A stretch of 64,000 nt of DNA from the NCBI GenBank assembly GCA_036946405.1, contig JAQIJC010000001.1, positions 491,501 to 555,500 of the forward strand, written 5' to 3'. Below are positions 23,432-33,064 of the stretch, in pieces; the stretch's first letter is position 1, and every line of letters begins with the position of its first letter. The position numbers were made by a program, and so were the translations under genes. The notes beneath the pieces were generated by a model that worked only from the letters and a program-made list of their open reading frames with translations, did not search any database and was not told the origin of the DNA. The DNA is from Sphingomonas phyllosphaerae (lineage in GTDB: Bacteria > Pseudomonadota > Alphaproteobacteria > Sphingomonadales > Sphingomonadaceae).

Positions 23432-23530
23432 CCCCTCCCCTTGAGGGGAGGGGTTGGGGTGGGGGACTCACGAGCGCAACCCTCTGTGAGACCCCGCCCC
23501 ACCCCAGCCCCTCCCCTGAAGGGGAGGGGA
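23432..23530. repeat. GC-rich inverted repeat between convergent genes
   Basis: Two arms, CCCCTCCCCTTGAGGGGAGG followed by GGTTGGGGTGGG, and the reverse complement CCACCCCAGCCCCTCCCC then TGAAGGGGAGGGG, surround a 20 to 30-bp middle. The element fills the gap between the convergent arabinanase and gshA genes, so it is a plausible bidirectional terminator or a repeat of the type common in sphingomonads. Confidence 0.7.
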
Positions 23531-23537
23531 GCAAGCC

Positions 23538-24911
23538 TCAGAAACTCGCCGCGCCATAAACGCGCGACACATCCTCGCCCCACGCGCCGTGGTACAGGTC
23601 GAGCAGCCGCTCCGCCGGCACCTTCCCCGATCGCACGATCTCGCGCAACGGCTCGAGGAACCCTGTTTCATCCTCGCCCGCCGCGCTGACCCGCGCGCGC
23701 GCCTTCAACCCGCCATGCGCGATGTCGAGCACCGCCCCGGCGATGTCGCGCAGCTGCCCGCCACCGGGGATCGGCGCCGCCAGCCCCAGCTTCGGGACCG
23801 CGTCGCGCAGCGCCTGCCGCTCGTCGAGCGTCCAGTGCTTGACGAGATCCCACGCCGCATCCAGCGCGACGCCATCGTACAGCAGCCCGACCCAGAAGGC
23901 CGGCAGCGCGCAGATCCGGTTCCACGGCCCGCCATCCGCCCCGCGCATCTCGAGGAAGGTCTTGAGCCGCACCTCGGGGAAGGCGGTCGACAGGTGATCG
24001 TCCCAGTCGCTGATCGTCGGCTTCTCGCCCGGCAGCACCGACAGCTCGCCGCGCAGGAAGTCGCGGAAGCTCAGCCCCGCTGCATCGATGTAGCGCCCCT
24101 CGCGGTAGACGAAGTACATCGGCACATCGAGCATATACTCGGCATAGCGCTCGTAACCGAAGCCGTCCTCGAACACGAACGGCAGCATCCCGGTCCGCGC
24201 CGGGTCGGTGTCCGACCAGATGTGGCTGCGATAGCTAAGGAATCCGTTGGGCTTGCCTTCGGTGAACGGCGAATTGGCGAACAGCGCGGTGGCGAGCGGT
24301 TGCAGTGCCAGTCCGACACGGAACTTCTTCACCATATCGGCTTCGCTGGCGTAGTCGAGGTTCACCTGGATCGTGCAGGTGCGCAGCATCATGTCGAGCC
24401 CCATCGTGCCGACGCGCGGCATGTGGCGCAGCATGATCGCATAGCGACCCTTGGGCATGATCGGCAGCTCGGCGCGCGTCTTGTCGGGCCACATGCCCAA
24501 CCCGAGAAAGCCGATCCCCAGCTTCTCGCCCGCCGCCTTCACCTGCGCCAGATGCCGCCCGGTCTCCGCGCAGGTCTGGTGCAGGTTCTCCAGCGGCGCG
24601 CCCGACAGCTCGAACTGCCCGGCGGGCTCCAGACTGATCGACCCGTCCGCGCCGCTCAGCGCGATGACGTTGCCGCCTTCGGTGACCGGCCGCCAGCCAT
24701 GCTGCTCCAGCTCGCCGAGCAGCGCACGGATGCCGCCCGCCTCGTCATAGGACGGCGCGTGATGGTCGTCCGTGGCATAGACGAACTTCTCATGCTCGGT
24801 GCCGATCCGCCAGCGCGCCGCGGGCTTCTCGCCACTGGCGAAGCGCGCGATCAATGCGTCGCGCGTTTCGATGGTCGCTGCCGGCGCGTCCGAAACCGTC
24901 TTGGTCGTCAT
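23538..24911 (-). CDS. gshA: Glutamate-cysteine ligase (alphaproteobacterial/plant-type)
   Basis: This 457-aa enzyme makes gamma-glutamylcysteine, the first step of glutathione synthesis. The start WRIGTEHEKFVY contains the conserved ATP-grasp-like carboxylate-amine ligase glutamate pair, and DGSISLEPAGQFELSG is the signature of the long alphaproteobacterial/plant class, not the E. coli type. The family segment LEMRGADGGPWNRI is also present. ATG 24911 fits the family length. The gene is monocistronic by spacing. Confidence 0.95.
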   Translation of the reverse strand: MTTKTVSDAPAATIETRDALIARFASGEKPAARWRIGTEHEKFVYATDDHHAPSYDEAGGIRALLGELEQHGWRPVTEGGNVIALSGADGSISLEPAGQFELSGAPLENLHQTCAETGRHLAQVKAAGEKLGIGFLGLGMWPDKTRAELPIMPKGRYAIMLRHMPRVGTMGLDMMLRTCTIQVNLDYASEADMVKKFRVGLALQPLATALFANSPFTEGKPNGFLSYRSHIWSDTDPARTGMLPFVFEDGFGYERYAEYMLDVPMYFVYREGRYIDAAGLSFRDFLRGELSVLPGEKPTISDWDDHLSTAFPEVRLKTFLEMRGADGGPWNRICALPAFWVGLLYDGVALDAAWDLVKHWTLDERQALRDAVPKLGLAAPIPGGGQLRDIAGAVLDIAHGGLKARARVSAAGEDETGFLEPLREIVRSGKVPAERLLDLYHGAWGEDVSRVYGAASF

Positions 24912-24978
24912 GGCCGCGCCTTACGCCGCGATGAACACCGGCGCTAGAGCGGATCGGGTTGCGATGGGTAAAGCCGGG

Positions 24979-25722
24979 TCACCAGTCGCCAGCGACCGCC
25001 ATCCACACCGCGACCGCCGCCGCCGCCGCCGTATCGGCGCGCAGGATCCGCGGCCCGAGCGCGATACCCACCGCCGCCGGGTGCGCGCGGATCGCGGCGC
25101 GTTCCTCGTCGTCGAACCCGCCTTCCGGCCCGATCAGGATCGCCGCCGGCCCGCGCCGCGCCTGCATCGCCGCCACCGCCGGCGCGCCGCCCAGCTCGTC
25201 CGCGAAGAACAGCGCGCGCTCCGCCGGCCAGTCGCGCAACAAGGCCGGCAGCTTCACCATCTCCGCCACCTCCGGCACCGCGGTCCGCCCGCATTGCTCG
25301 GCCGCCTCGATCATATGCGCGCGCAGCCGCTCGGTATTGGGCTTGTCGACCACGGTCCGCCGCGTCACCACCGGCACCAGCCGGGCGACACCCAGCTCGC
25401 ATGCCTTCTCCGCCATCCAGTCGACACGCCCCTTCTTGAGCGGCGCGGCGACCAGCCACAGGTCGGGCACCGCCTCGCGCTCGCGCAGCCGCTCGGTCAC
25501 GTCGAGCGTCAGGTCACGCTTGCCGACCGCGCTCGCCACCGCGAGCCACTCGCCGCTGGCATCGTCGAACAATTTGACCGGATCGCCCGGCTTGGTGCGC
25601 ATCACCGACACCAGATAATGCGCCTGCGGCCCCGACAGCGACAACGGCCCGGGCGCGAGCGCCGTCTCGACGAACAACCGCGGCGTCGAGCGCGGCGGCC
25701 AGGCGGGCACCGCCCCCATCAT
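24979..25722 (-). CDS. rsmE: 16S rRNA (uracil-1498-N3)-methyltransferase RsmE
   Basis: This 247-aa SPOUT-type enzyme methylates U1498 of 16S rRNA. The N-terminal PUA-like part has RLFVETALAPGPLSLSGPQA. The knotted C-terminal domain has EKACELGVARLVPVVTRRT and the SAM loop ILIGPEGGFDDEE, then ALGPRILRADTAAAAA. ATG 25722 overlaps the stop of the small upstream gene (ATGA) and has a GGAAGGAAG site. A downstream ATG three bases later is the alternative. Confidence 0.96.
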   Translation of the reverse strand: MMGAVPAWPPRSTPRLFVETALAPGPLSLSGPQAHYLVSVMRTKPGDPVKLFDDASGEWLAVASAVGKRDLTLDVTERLREREAVPDLWLVAAPLKKGRVDWMAEKACELGVARLVPVVTRRTVVDKPNTERLRAHMIEAAEQCGRTAVPEVAEMVKLPALLRDWPAERALFFADELGGAPAVAAMQARRGPAAILIGPEGGFDDEERAAIRAHPAAVGIALGPRILRADTAAAAAVAVWMAVAGDW

Positions 25723-25883
25723 TTCTTCCTTCCCCGTCCGATCAACAGGCGCGCGATCAGGAACATCAGCGCCCCCGCCAGCGCGACGACCAGCACCACG
25801 CCCGTCACCACCCCGGCGACGCGCAGGATGGCATAGAACAGCGCCTCGAAAAACCGGCCGATCGCGACCGACAGATGGATCAC
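25719..25883 (-). CDS. Small membrane protein between a DUF2147 gene and rsmE
   Basis: A 54-aa protein with a GTG start at 25883 that overlaps the stop of the previous gene (GTGA). The start is missed by longer frame calls. The sequence is hydrophobic from about residue 8 to 45 (FFEALFYAILRVAGVVTGVV and on), one or two membrane helices, with a basic tail RLLIGRGRKK. Tight overlaps at both ends support translation. Function unknown. Confidence 0.6.
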   Translation of the reverse strand: MIHLSVAIGRFFEALFYAILRVAGVVTGVVLVVALAGALMFLIARLLIGRGRKK

Positions 25884-26266
25884 TTCGCCGAAACGCGCGT
25901 CCAGCGCTGCTCCTTGCACCCGAAGCCCGCGAACAGACATCCCTGCGCGATGAGCGTGTTGCGCCCGTCGAGCTGCAACGTGCCGTCGACCTCGCGCCCG
26001 ATATCGGGGACGAACACCGTCCCCGCCCATGTCCCGTCGCCATTCTGCTCGAACCCGCGGAACAGCGACGTGCCGACCAGCCGCTCGGTCCCGCCCGCCG
26101 CGGCATCGTCCTTGGCCTTGTCGCTCGCCGACACCACGGTGCCGCACATCCCCGGCTCGCCGCGACACGGCGCGACGCGGATTCGAACGCTATCCCCGGC
26201 ATTGCGCCACGTTCCCGCCAGCGGATCGGCGGCGGTGGCGGCGAGCAGGGCGAGAAGGGTCAACAT
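25880..26266 (-). CDS. DUF2147-family secreted protein
   Basis: A 128-aa protein with a signal peptide (MLTLLALLAATAAD). The mature part has the DUF2147 pattern DPLAGTWRNAGDSVRIRVAPC, GRNTLIAQGCLFAGFGCKEQ and a segment around ERLVGTSLFRGF. Such lipocalin-like proteins are periplasmic, of uncertain role. ATG 26266 is chosen after AAGGATCG. It is coupled to the following small membrane protein, which may anchor or assist it. Confidence 0.8.
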   Translation of the reverse strand: MLTLLALLAATAADPLAGTWRNAGDSVRIRVAPCRGEPGMCGTVVSASDKAKDDAAAGGTERLVGTSLFRGFEQNGDGTWAGTVFVPDIGREVDGTLQLDGRNTLIAQGCLFAGFGCKEQRWTRVSAK

Positions 26267-26400
26267 ACGCACGATCCTTACGAAACCGGTCGCGTCATAT
26301 GTAGGCCCGGTTGACGGTGGCGTGAACCGGTCACCCACATACTTCCGTCACGCCGCCCGGCGACGTTCAAGGCGGGCAAGCCACTGCCCCCGCCCCCACC

Positions 26401-26494
26401 CGTCATCCCGGACCTGATCCGGGATCCCGCTTTTTCTTTACGCCGTTCGCCAAGAACAAGAAGAAGCGGGGCCCCGGATCAGGTCCGGGGCGAC
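26401..26494. repeat. Intergenic inverted repeat, CCGGACTTGATCCGGG family
   Basis: The arms CGTCATCCCGGACCTGATCC and GGATCAGGTCCGGGGCGAC pair across a spacer of about 40 bp. Copies or half copies lie at 29708-29745, 48656-48751 (with GTTCC instead of GATCC), 52488-52570 and 55545-55580. It sits between genes transcribed away from each other and may be a bidirectional terminator or a dispersed palindrome. Confidence 0.8.
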
Positions 26495-26582
26495 GGACGG
26501 GAGGGGCGGAAGTGAAAAGGACTCGCCGTCCGCAGCACGATAGCCGCTGACGCCCGCCCCATCCCCCGCTATTCGGTGCGAC

Positions 26583-27491
26583 GTGACCGACATCGTTCCC
26601 GACACCCAGCACCGCGGCCTGCTGTCGCTCCTGCCGCCGCGCGCGCGGCTGTTCGCGTCGCTGGCGCGCTTCGACCGGCCGATCGGCTGGTGGCTGCTGT
26701 TCTGGCCCGGCGCGTGGGGTGTCGCGCTCGCGGGCGGCGTCAGCGAGCGCTGGCCGCTGCTCCTGTGGCTGCTGCTCGGCAGCATCGCGATGCGCGGCGC
26801 GGGGTGCGTGTACAACGACATCGTCGACCGCGATCTCGACGCCAGCGTCGCGCGCACCCGCACGCGCCCGCTCGCCAGCGGCGCGGTGTCGGCGAAGGCG
26901 GCATGGGCGTTCCTGCTCGCGCTCTGCCTGATCGGGCTGGTCGTGCTGGTCCAGCTGCATCTGCCCGCCGCGCTCGTCTCGCTCGCCGCGATCGCGCCGG
27001 TCGCCGCCTATCCGTTCATGAAGCGCATCACCTGGTGGCCGCAGGCATGGCTGGGGCTGGTCTTTTCATGGGCGGCGCTGGTCGGCTGGACCGAGACATG
27101 GGGCGCGCTCACCCTGCCCGGCGTGACGCTCTATGCGGGCACGATCTTCTGGGTGGTCGGCTACGACACGATCTATGCGTTGCAAGACCGCGAGGACGAC
27201 GCACTCGTCGGCATCCGCTCCTCGGCGCTCGCGCTCGGTCGCCACGTCCGCGCCGGGGTCACCGCCTGCTACGCGCTCGCGCTCGCGCTCTGGGCGGCGG
27301 CCTTGTGGCAGGTCCGCGCCGACCCGCTGATCCTCGCCGCGCTCGCCCCGCTCGCGCTCCACCTGTTCTGGCAGGTCGCGACGTTGCGCGACGACGACGG
27401 CAACGCCGCGCTGGACCGCTTCCGCAGCAACCGCACCGCCGGGCTGCTAATGTTCCTCGCCTGCGTCGTCGTCGGCACGCGCATCCAATAA
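26583..27491 (+). CDS. ubiA: 4-hydroxybenzoate polyprenyltransferase UbiA
   Basis: This 302-aa membrane enzyme attaches the polyprenyl tail to 4-hydroxybenzoate in ubiquinone synthesis. Both Mg-diphosphate motifs are visible: NDIVDRDLD (about residue 78) and the later DREDD in YALQDREDD. ARFDRPIGWWLLFWPGAWG is a typical UbiA start. About nine helices are predicted. The start codon is GTG 26583. No ubiquinone neighbours lie beside it. Confidence 0.95.
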   Translation: MTDIVPDTQHRGLLSLLPPRARLFASLARFDRPIGWWLLFWPGAWGVALAGGVSERWPLLLWLLLGSIAMRGAGCVYNDIVDRDLDASVARTRTRPLASGAVSAKAAWAFLLALCLIGLVVLVQLHLPAALVSLAAIAPVAAYPFMKRITWWPQAWLGLVFSWAALVGWTETWGALTLPGVTLYAGTIFWVVGYDTIYALQDREDDALVGIRSSALALGRHVRAGVTACYALALALWAAALWQVRADPLILAALAPLALHLFWQVATLRDDDGNAALDRFRSNRTAGLLMFLACVVVGTRIQ

Positions 27492-27551
27492 CGCCGCCGC
27501 GACGTTCTCCGCGATATGGCATCCGCAACCTTTCGCCCCTAAGTCGGTCCG

Positions 27552-28898
27552 ATGCTCACGCCCTCCCAAGCGCAGGACCGCGCCCACGACATCGTCCGCC
27601 GCGCCACCGCCGCCGGGGCCGATGCGGCCGACGCGGTCTTCGCCGCCAACGCCTCGACCGAGGTATCGGTGCGGCTCGGCAAGCTCGAGGATGTCGGCCG
27701 CTCGGAGGGCGAGGACCTCGGCCTGCGCGTCTTCGTCGGGCAGCGCTCGGCGAGCGTCTCGACCTCCGACCTCTCGACCGCCGCGATGGACGCTTTGGTC
27801 GAACGCGCCGTGGCGATGGCCCGCGAAGCCCCCGAAGACCGCTGGGCCGGGCTCGCCCCGCAGGAGCGGCTGCTCCACGGCGCACCGCCCGCGCTCGACC
27901 TCGCCGACCGCCACGCCTGCACCCCCGAACAGCTCCGCACCGCCGCGCAACGCGCCGAGGACGCCGCGCGCGCCGTCGAAGGCGTCACCAACAGCGAGGG
28001 CGGCGGCGCATCGGCATCGCAGAGCGTCTGGGCACTCGCCACCAGCCACGGCTTCGTGGGCAGCTACGCCACCACCGGCTTCAGCCTCTCGGCGAGCGTG
28101 ATCGCGGGCGAGGGCAGCGCGATGCAGCGCGACTATGCCTTCCACTCGGCGCGCCACCTCGCGCACCTCGACACCCCCGAGGCGATCGGACAGCTCGCCG
28201 GCGAGCGCGCGGTCGCGCGGCTCGATCCGGGCGTGGCGCGCAGCGGCACGATGCCGATCGTCTTCGATCCGCGCGTCGGTTCCAGCCTGCTCGGGCATCT
28301 CAGCGGCGCGATCACCGGCGGCGCGATCACCCGCCGCACCAGCTTCCTGCTCGACTCGCTCGGCACCGAGGTCTTCGCGCCCGGCGTGACGATCCGCGAC
28401 GATCCGCACCGCCCGCACGGCTTGCGCTCGCGTCCGTTCGATGGCGAGGGGCTGCCGGTCTCGCCGCTCGCGATCGTCGAGAACGGCGTGCTCGAAAGCT
28501 GGCTGCTCGACAGCGCCTCGGCGCGGCAATTGGGGCTGGAGCCGACCGGCCATGCCGCGCGTGGCATCGCTGGCGCGCCGGGCGTGTCGACCAGCAACCT
28601 CTATATGGAACCGGGCAAAATGCCGGTCGCGACGCTGATCGAGGATATCGAGGACGGCATCTACGTCACCGAGCTGATCGGTCAGGGCGTCAACCCCGTC
28701 ACCGGCGACTATAGCCGCGGTGCGGCCGGCTTCGCGATCCGCGGCGGCGAGATCGTCGCGCCGGTCGCCGGCTTCACGATCGCGGGCAATCTGCTCGCCA
28801 TGTACCGTGCGCTCACCCCCGCCAACGACCTCGTGTTCCGGCAGGGCGTCAACGTGCCGACGCTGCGGATCGACGGGATGACGGTCGCCGGTGGCTGA
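27552..28898 (+). CDS. pmbA: TldD/PmbA family protein (TldE type)
   Basis: This 448-aa protein has the PmbA/TldE pattern: an N-terminal EVSVRLGKLEDVGRSEGEDL domain, then LGLRVFVGQRSASVSTSDLS, and a C-terminal part with GFTIAGNLLAMYRALTPAND. It lacks the HExxxH zinc motif expected of TldD, so it is the regulatory or partner subunit TldE of the TldD-TldE metalloprotease. TldD is not in the window. The next gene overlaps by 8 bp. Confidence 0.93.
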   Translation: MLTPSQAQDRAHDIVRRATAAGADAADAVFAANASTEVSVRLGKLEDVGRSEGEDLGLRVFVGQRSASVSTSDLSTAAMDALVERAVAMAREAPEDRWAGLAPQERLLHGAPPALDLADRHACTPEQLRTAAQRAEDAARAVEGVTNSEGGGASASQSVWALATSHGFVGSYATTGFSLSASVIAGEGSAMQRDYAFHSARHLAHLDTPEAIGQLAGERAVARLDPGVARSGTMPIVFDPRVGSSLLGHLSGAITGGAITRRTSFLLDSLGTEVFAPGVTIRDDPHRPHGLRSRPFDGEGLPVSPLAIVENGVLESWLLDSASARQLGLEPTGHAARGIAGAPGVSTSNLYMEPGKMPVATLIEDIEDGIYVTELIGQGVNPVTGDYSRGAAGFAIRGGEIVAPVAGFTIAGNLLAMYRALTPANDLVFRQGVNVPTLRIDGMTVAGG

Positions 28899-29697
28899 CC
28901 CCGCCGCTCCTGCTCTCGCTCCCGACCCCGGTCTGGTCGCAGCGGTCGCCGCGGTCGCGCGCGACGCCGGGCAGATGGCGCTTGCGCGCTGGCGCACCGA
29001 TTTCGCGCGCTGGGAAAAGTCGGAAGGCAGCCCGGTGTGCGAGGTCGACCTCGACGTCGACCGGATGCTCCGCGCGCGGCTCGGCGCGCTGCTCCCCGAC
29101 GCCGGTTGGCTGTCGGAGGAAACCGCCGACAATGCCGATCGGCTCGCGTGCCGCCGCGTCTGGGTGGTCGATCCGATCGACGGCACCCGCGACTATATCC
29201 GCGGGCGCACCGGCTGGTGCGTGTCGATCGCGCTGGTCGAGGACGGTCGCCCGGTGATCGGCGTGCTCGACGCTCCCGCGCGCGAGGAAGTGTGGTGCGC
29301 CACCGCCCCCGGCGGCGCGACCCGCAACGGCGCGCGCGTCACCGCCGGCGGACGGCTGACCCTGCCGGGCGCGCGCGTCCCCGTCGACGCGCTCCCCAAG
29401 GTCGACCGCGACCTGACCGCGGTCGAGAAACCGAACTCGATCGCCTTGCGCGTCGCGATGGTCGCCGCCGACCATGCCGATCTGGTCGCGACGCTGCGCT
29501 GGGGCAACGAATGGGACATCGCCGCCGCGGTGCTGGTGGCGAGCGCGGCCGGCGCCTCGGTCAGCGACGCGGTCGGCGCGCCGCTGGTCTTCAACAAGCC
29601 CGACCCGCGCGCCTATGGCGTACTCGTCAGCACCGCCGGCATCCACGACGCCGCCATCCTCCGCCTCGCCGACCGCGTGAAGGCGGCGCTGGGCTGA
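28891..29697 (+). CDS. Inositol monophosphatase family phosphatase (CysQ-like)
   Basis: This 268-aa protein starts at GTG 28891, eight bases inside the pmbA stop. The family metal motifs are LSEET (residues 75-79), VVDPIDGTRDY (D94, D97) and WDIAAAVLVASAAG (near residue 210). CysQ-type enzymes hydrolyse 3'-phosphoadenosine 5'-phosphate; inositol-1-phosphatase or fructose-bisphosphatase-like activity are alternatives that motifs do not separate. Confidence 0.9.
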   Translation: MADPAAPALAPDPGLVAAVAAVARDAGQMALARWRTDFARWEKSEGSPVCEVDLDVDRMLRARLGALLPDAGWLSEETADNADRLACRRVWVVDPIDGTRDYIRGRTGWCVSIALVEDGRPVIGVLDAPAREEVWCATAPGGATRNGARVTAGGRLTLPGARVPVDALPKVDRDLTAVEKPNSIALRVAMVAADHADLVATLRWGNEWDIAAAVLVASAAGASVSDAVGAPLVFNKPDPRAYGVLVSTAGIHDAAILRLADRVKAALG

Positions 29698-29707
29698 CGC
29701 CTTCTGC

Positions 29708-29855
29708 CGTCATCCCGGACTTGATCCGGGATCCCGCTTCTCGCCGAAGCCACCACCCCGGCGAACGCCGGGGCCCAGTTGGGAAGGCCGACGACACGAA
29801 GCGCGACTTGCATCATCAGCGTTCCCCACCTGGGCCCCGGCCTCCGCCGGGGCGT
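29708..29855. repeat. Composite of two intergenic repeat families
   Basis: It begins with one arm of the CCGGACTTGATCCGGG repeat (29708-29745), then the paired arms of the CACCCCGGCGAACGCCGGGG family at about 29754-29780 and 29829-29853. The layout suggests one repeat inserted next to another. It lies between the CysQ-like gene and the convergent TauE gene. Confidence 0.75.
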
Positions 29856-29895
29856 TGAAATGGGGGCAGTGACGGGTCAGTGGCGAGGCTCCACC

Positions 29896-30675
29896 CTACA
29901 TCAACAACCGCACACCGACGATCAGCAGCACCACCGCCAATGCCGGCGTCACCACGCGCTCAGGCAGCCGGTCGGTCAGCCGCGCGCCAAGGATCACCCC
30001 CGGCACCGACCCCAGCAACAACGACCCCAGCAACGGCAGGTTGATGTTCCCGATCACCGCATGACCGATCCCGCCGATCAGCGCGACCGGCACCGCGTGC
30101 AGAATATCCGTCCCCACCAGCCGCTTGGCGTTCAACCGGAACGGATAGAGCATCAGCAACAGCGTCGCCCCCAACGCCCCCGCCCCCACCGACGTCAGCG
30201 TGATCAGCGTCCCCAGCAACGCCCCCGCCGCCGCGGTCAGCAACGGCTGCCAGCGCAGCAGCGCCTCGGTCCGCGCGCCCTCGGCCCGCGCGAACCGCCG
30301 CGCCAGTGTCGCGCGGAACGGCGTCAGCAGCGCGGAGATCACCAGCGTCACCCCCAGCACGCGCACGATCAGCCCGTTGCTCTCGGCCTTATGGCCATGG
30401 CTCGACAGCCACCAGAGCGTGATCGCCACCGCCGGCAGGCTCCCCCAGCACAGCCGCCGCACGATCGCCCAGTCGGCGTTGTTCTGACGGTGGTGCATCG
30501 TCCCGCCGACGATCTTGGTGATCGCCGCGAACCACAGATCGGTCCCGACCGCGGTCGTCGGCGCGACCCCGAACAGCAGGATCAGCAGCGGCGACATCAG
30601 GGATCCGCCGCCGACGCCGGTCAGCCCGACGATCGTACCGACCAGAAATCCGGCCAGCGTGCTCAATAGGTCCAA
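29896..30675 (-). CDS. Sulfite exporter TauE/SafE family protein
   Basis: This 259-aa membrane protein has about seven helices and the two-fold TauE/SafE pattern, with TIVGLTGVGGGSLMSPLLIL near the N-terminus and TLITLTSVGAGALGATLLL as its repeat. Transport of an anionic sulfur compound or another small anion is likely. TTG 30675 is the only start candidate upstream of the first helix, with a later TTG at 30666 as alternative, so the start is uncertain. Confidence 0.82.
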   Translation of the reverse strand: MDLLSTLAGFLVGTIVGLTGVGGGSLMSPLLILLFGVAPTTAVGTDLWFAAITKIVGGTMHHRQNNADWAIVRRLCWGSLPAVAITLWWLSSHGHKAESNGLIVRVLGVTLVISALLTPFRATLARRFARAEGARTEALLRWQPLLTAAAGALLGTLITLTSVGAGALGATLLLMLYPFRLNAKRLVGTDILHAVPVALIGGIGHAVIGNINLPLLGSLLLGSVPGVILGARLTDRLPERVVTPALAVVLLIVGVRLLM

Positions 30676-30783
30676 AGCGGTTTGCCCCCGTTCATCGCCG
30701 TTACCTGCGACGCGCCGCCCGATGCGGCAAGCGCAGAAAAGCTTGGGGCGACCAAGCCGATCCCGCCATCACCCCTGTTGAGT

Positions 30784-30849
30784 CGTCACCCCGGCGAAGG
30801 CCGGGGCCCAGTTGGGAAAGCCAGCGCGAGGAAGCGCGACGCGCATCAG
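30784..30849. repeat. Single arm of the CACCCCGGCGAAGGCCGGGG repeat
   Basis: This segment reads CGTCACCCCGGCGAAGGCCG then GGGCCCAGTTGGGAAAGCC, matching one arm and part of the spacer of the element at 16561-16667. The second arm is missing, so the copy seems truncated. It lies in the gap between the divergent TauE-type gene and the wecB-type gene. Confidence 0.65.
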
Positions 30850-30857
30850 GCACATTT

Positions 30858-32000
30858 CTACGATGCCGGATCATGCCCCAGCGCCGCCGCGAGAATCGCC
30901 GCGATCCGCGCCGCCGCCCGACCATCACCATAACAATGCCGCACCACGGCTGTCGCGCCGAGCGCCGCCGGATCGTCGAGCAAGCCGCGCACCGCGGCAA
31001 CGATCCGGGCCGGGTCGATGCCGACGATGTGCGCCGCACCCGCCACGACGCCCTCGCGCCGCTCGGTGACGTCGCGCAGCACCAGCACCGGCACGCCCAG
31101 CGCAGGCGCTTCTTCCTGCACGCCGCCCGAGTCGGTCAGGATCAGCGTGCTTGCTGCCATCAACCGCACGAAGGCGGGATAGTCCAACGCCGGGACCAGC
31201 ACGACCCGCTCACAGCCGAACAGCTGCGCCGACAACGGCTCTGCGACCGCCGGGTTGGGATGCAGCGGCACGACGATGCCGATGTCGTCCCGCTTCGCCA
31301 GCCGCGCGATGGCTTCTGCTATTCCCGCCAGCGGCGCGCCAAGGTTCTCACGCCGATGCACCGTGACGGTCACGATACGCTTGCCGGCAAAGCGCGCCAG
31401 CACCGGGTCGACCGCGGCGGTCAACGTCGGCGCCGCCGCGATCCGCGCGCGGATCGCGCACAACGCATCCGTGACCGTGTTACCGGTCAGGTGGATCGCC
31501 GCCGCCGGGACGTTCTCCGCGCGCAACGCCGCCACCGCCGCGGCGGTCGGCGCGAAATGCAGGTCCGCCAACACCCCCGCCACCCGCCGGCTGCCTTCCT
31601 CGGGCCATGGCGCGGACAGGTCGCCGCTGCGCAACCCCGCCTCGACATGCGCAATCGGAATCCCGCGCAGGTGCGCCGACAGCGTGGTCGCGAGCGTCGT
31701 CAGCGTGTCGCCATGCACCACCACCCGCGTCGGGCGTTCGCGCTCGAGCACCTTGCCGATCGCGGCCAGCATCGCCGCCAATCTCGCGTCGAGGGTCGCG
31801 CCCGCATGCATCGGCGACAGGTTTACGTCGGCGCTGATCCCGAATGCGCCCAGCGCCTGATCCAGCAACTCGCGATGCTGTCCCGTGACCAGCACCCGCG
31901 TGTCGATACGGGGGTATTTTCGCATCGCTTCGATCACCGGGGCCATCTTTATCGCTTCCGGGCGGGTCCCGAAGACGATGAGCAGGCGGGGCCGATGCAA
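30858..32000 (-). CDS. wecB: UDP-N-acetylglucosamine 2-epimerase (non-hydrolysing)
   Basis: This 380-aa GT-B-fold enzyme interconverts UDP-GlcNAc and UDP-ManNAc for cell-surface glycans. Motifs are [42 protein letters not shown] and [18 protein letters not shown] 32000 is used as the start because no ATG precedes the conserved [11 protein letters not shown]. Its place near exopolysaccharide and sugar phosphatase genes supports ManNAc precursor supply. Confidence 0.94.
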   Translation of the reverse strand: MHRPRLLIVFGTRPEAIKMAPVIEAMRKYPRIDTRVLVTGQHRELLDQALGAFGISADVNLSPMHAGATLDARLAAMLAAIGKVLERERPTRVVVHGDTLTTLATTLSAHLRGIPIAHVEAGLRSGDLSAPWPEEGSRRVAGVLADLHFAPTAAAVAALRAENVPAAAIHLTGNTVTDALCAIRARIAAAPTLTAAVDPVLARFAGKRIVTVTVHRRENLGAPLAGIAEAIARLAKRDDIGIVVPLHPNPAVAEPLSAQLFGCERVVLVPALDYPAFVRLMAASTLILTDSGGVQEEAPALGVPVLVLRDVTERREGVVAGAAHIVGIDPARIVAAVRGLLDDPAALGATAVVRHCYGDGRAAARIAAILAAALGHDPAS

Positions 32001-32083
32001 CGCGCGAACGCTCCCAGGGGTTGTTGCGCCAGCGGAACCTGACGCATGGTCGGGTGATTAAGCGGCCAGCGAGGGAGTTTGCA

Positions 32084-33064
32084 ATGCGACTGGTGATGAT
32101 CGGCCTCGGCCGGATGGGCGGCAACATGGCACGCCGCCTGATGAAGGCCGGGCACGAGGTCGTCGCCTTCGATCGCGACGCACAAGCCGTTGAGAAGCTT
32201 GTCGAACATGGCGCTATCGCCGCCACGTCGGTCGACGATGCGCGTGCCAGGGCGGGCAGCCCAGCGATCTGGTGGGTGATGCTCCCGCATGGCGAGATCA
32301 CCGACGGCATGGTCGACCAGATCGCGGCCGGCGGCGGCGCGGGCGACGTGGTGATCGATGGCGGCAACAGCTTCTACAAGGACGATATTCGCCGCGCAAA
32401 GGCGCTTGCCGACAAGGGCATCCACTATGTCGACGTCGGCACCTCGGGCGGCGTCTGGGGGCTGGAACGCGGCTATTGTATGATGATCGGCGGACCGAAG
32501 GACGTCGTCAAAGATCTTGACCCGATTTTCGCTGCCCTCGCCCCCGGAATGGGTAACATTCCGCGCACCGTCGGCCGCAAGGACGGCACCGATCCCCGTG
32601 CGGAGAACGGCTATATTCACGCCGGCCCGGCCGGTGCGGGCCATTTCGTGAAGATGGTCCACAACGGGATCGAGTACGGACTAATGCAGGCCTATGCCGA
32701 GGGCTTCGACATCCTGAAGGGCAAGGCGTCCGAAAAACTGCCCGAAGATCAGCGCTATGACATCGACCTCGCCGATGTTGCGGAGGTGTGGCGACGCGGC
32801 AGCGTGATCTCGTCGTGGCTGCTCGACCTCACCGCCGACGCGCTGACCGCCGACGGCAAGCTGGAGAAGTTCAGCGGCAACGTCGCCGATTCGGGCGAGG
32901 GACAGTGGACGATCGAGGCGGCGATGGAGGAGGCGGTGCCTGCCAACGTCCTCACCACTGCGCTCTTCGCACGCTATCGCAGCCGCGTCGAACATACCTT
33001 TGGCGAGAAGGTGTTGTCGGCGATGCGCTTCGGCTTCGGCGGCCATGTCGAGATGCCGCAATAA
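32084..33064 (+). CDS. gnd: 6-phosphogluconate dehydrogenase, decarboxylating (short type)
   Basis: This 326-aa protein oxidatively decarboxylates 6-phosphogluconate to ribulose 5-phosphate. The NAD(P)-binding start [40 protein letters not shown] and [18 protein letters not shown] are diagnostic. It is the short class (about 330 aa) rather than the 470-aa enzyme. ATG 32084 follows GAGGGAG. The TAATG overlap with the HAD gene downstream couples them, which may place it in a small sugar-phosphate operon. Confidence 0.94.
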   Translation: MRLVMIGLGRMGGNMARRLMKAGHEVVAFDRDAQAVEKLVEHGAIAATSVDDARARAGSPAIWWVMLPHGEITDGMVDQIAAGGGAGDVVIDGGNSFYKDDIRRAKALADKGIHYVDVGTSGGVWGLERGYCMMIGGPKDVVKDLDPIFAALAPGMGNIPRTVGRKDGTDPRAENGYIHAGPAGAGHFVKMVHNGIEYGLMQAYAEGFDILKGKASEKLPEDQRYDIDLADVAEVWRRGSVISSWLLDLTADALTADGKLEKFSGNVADSGEGQWTIEAAMEEAVPANVLTTALFARYRSRVEHTFGEKVLSAMRFGFGGHVEMPQ

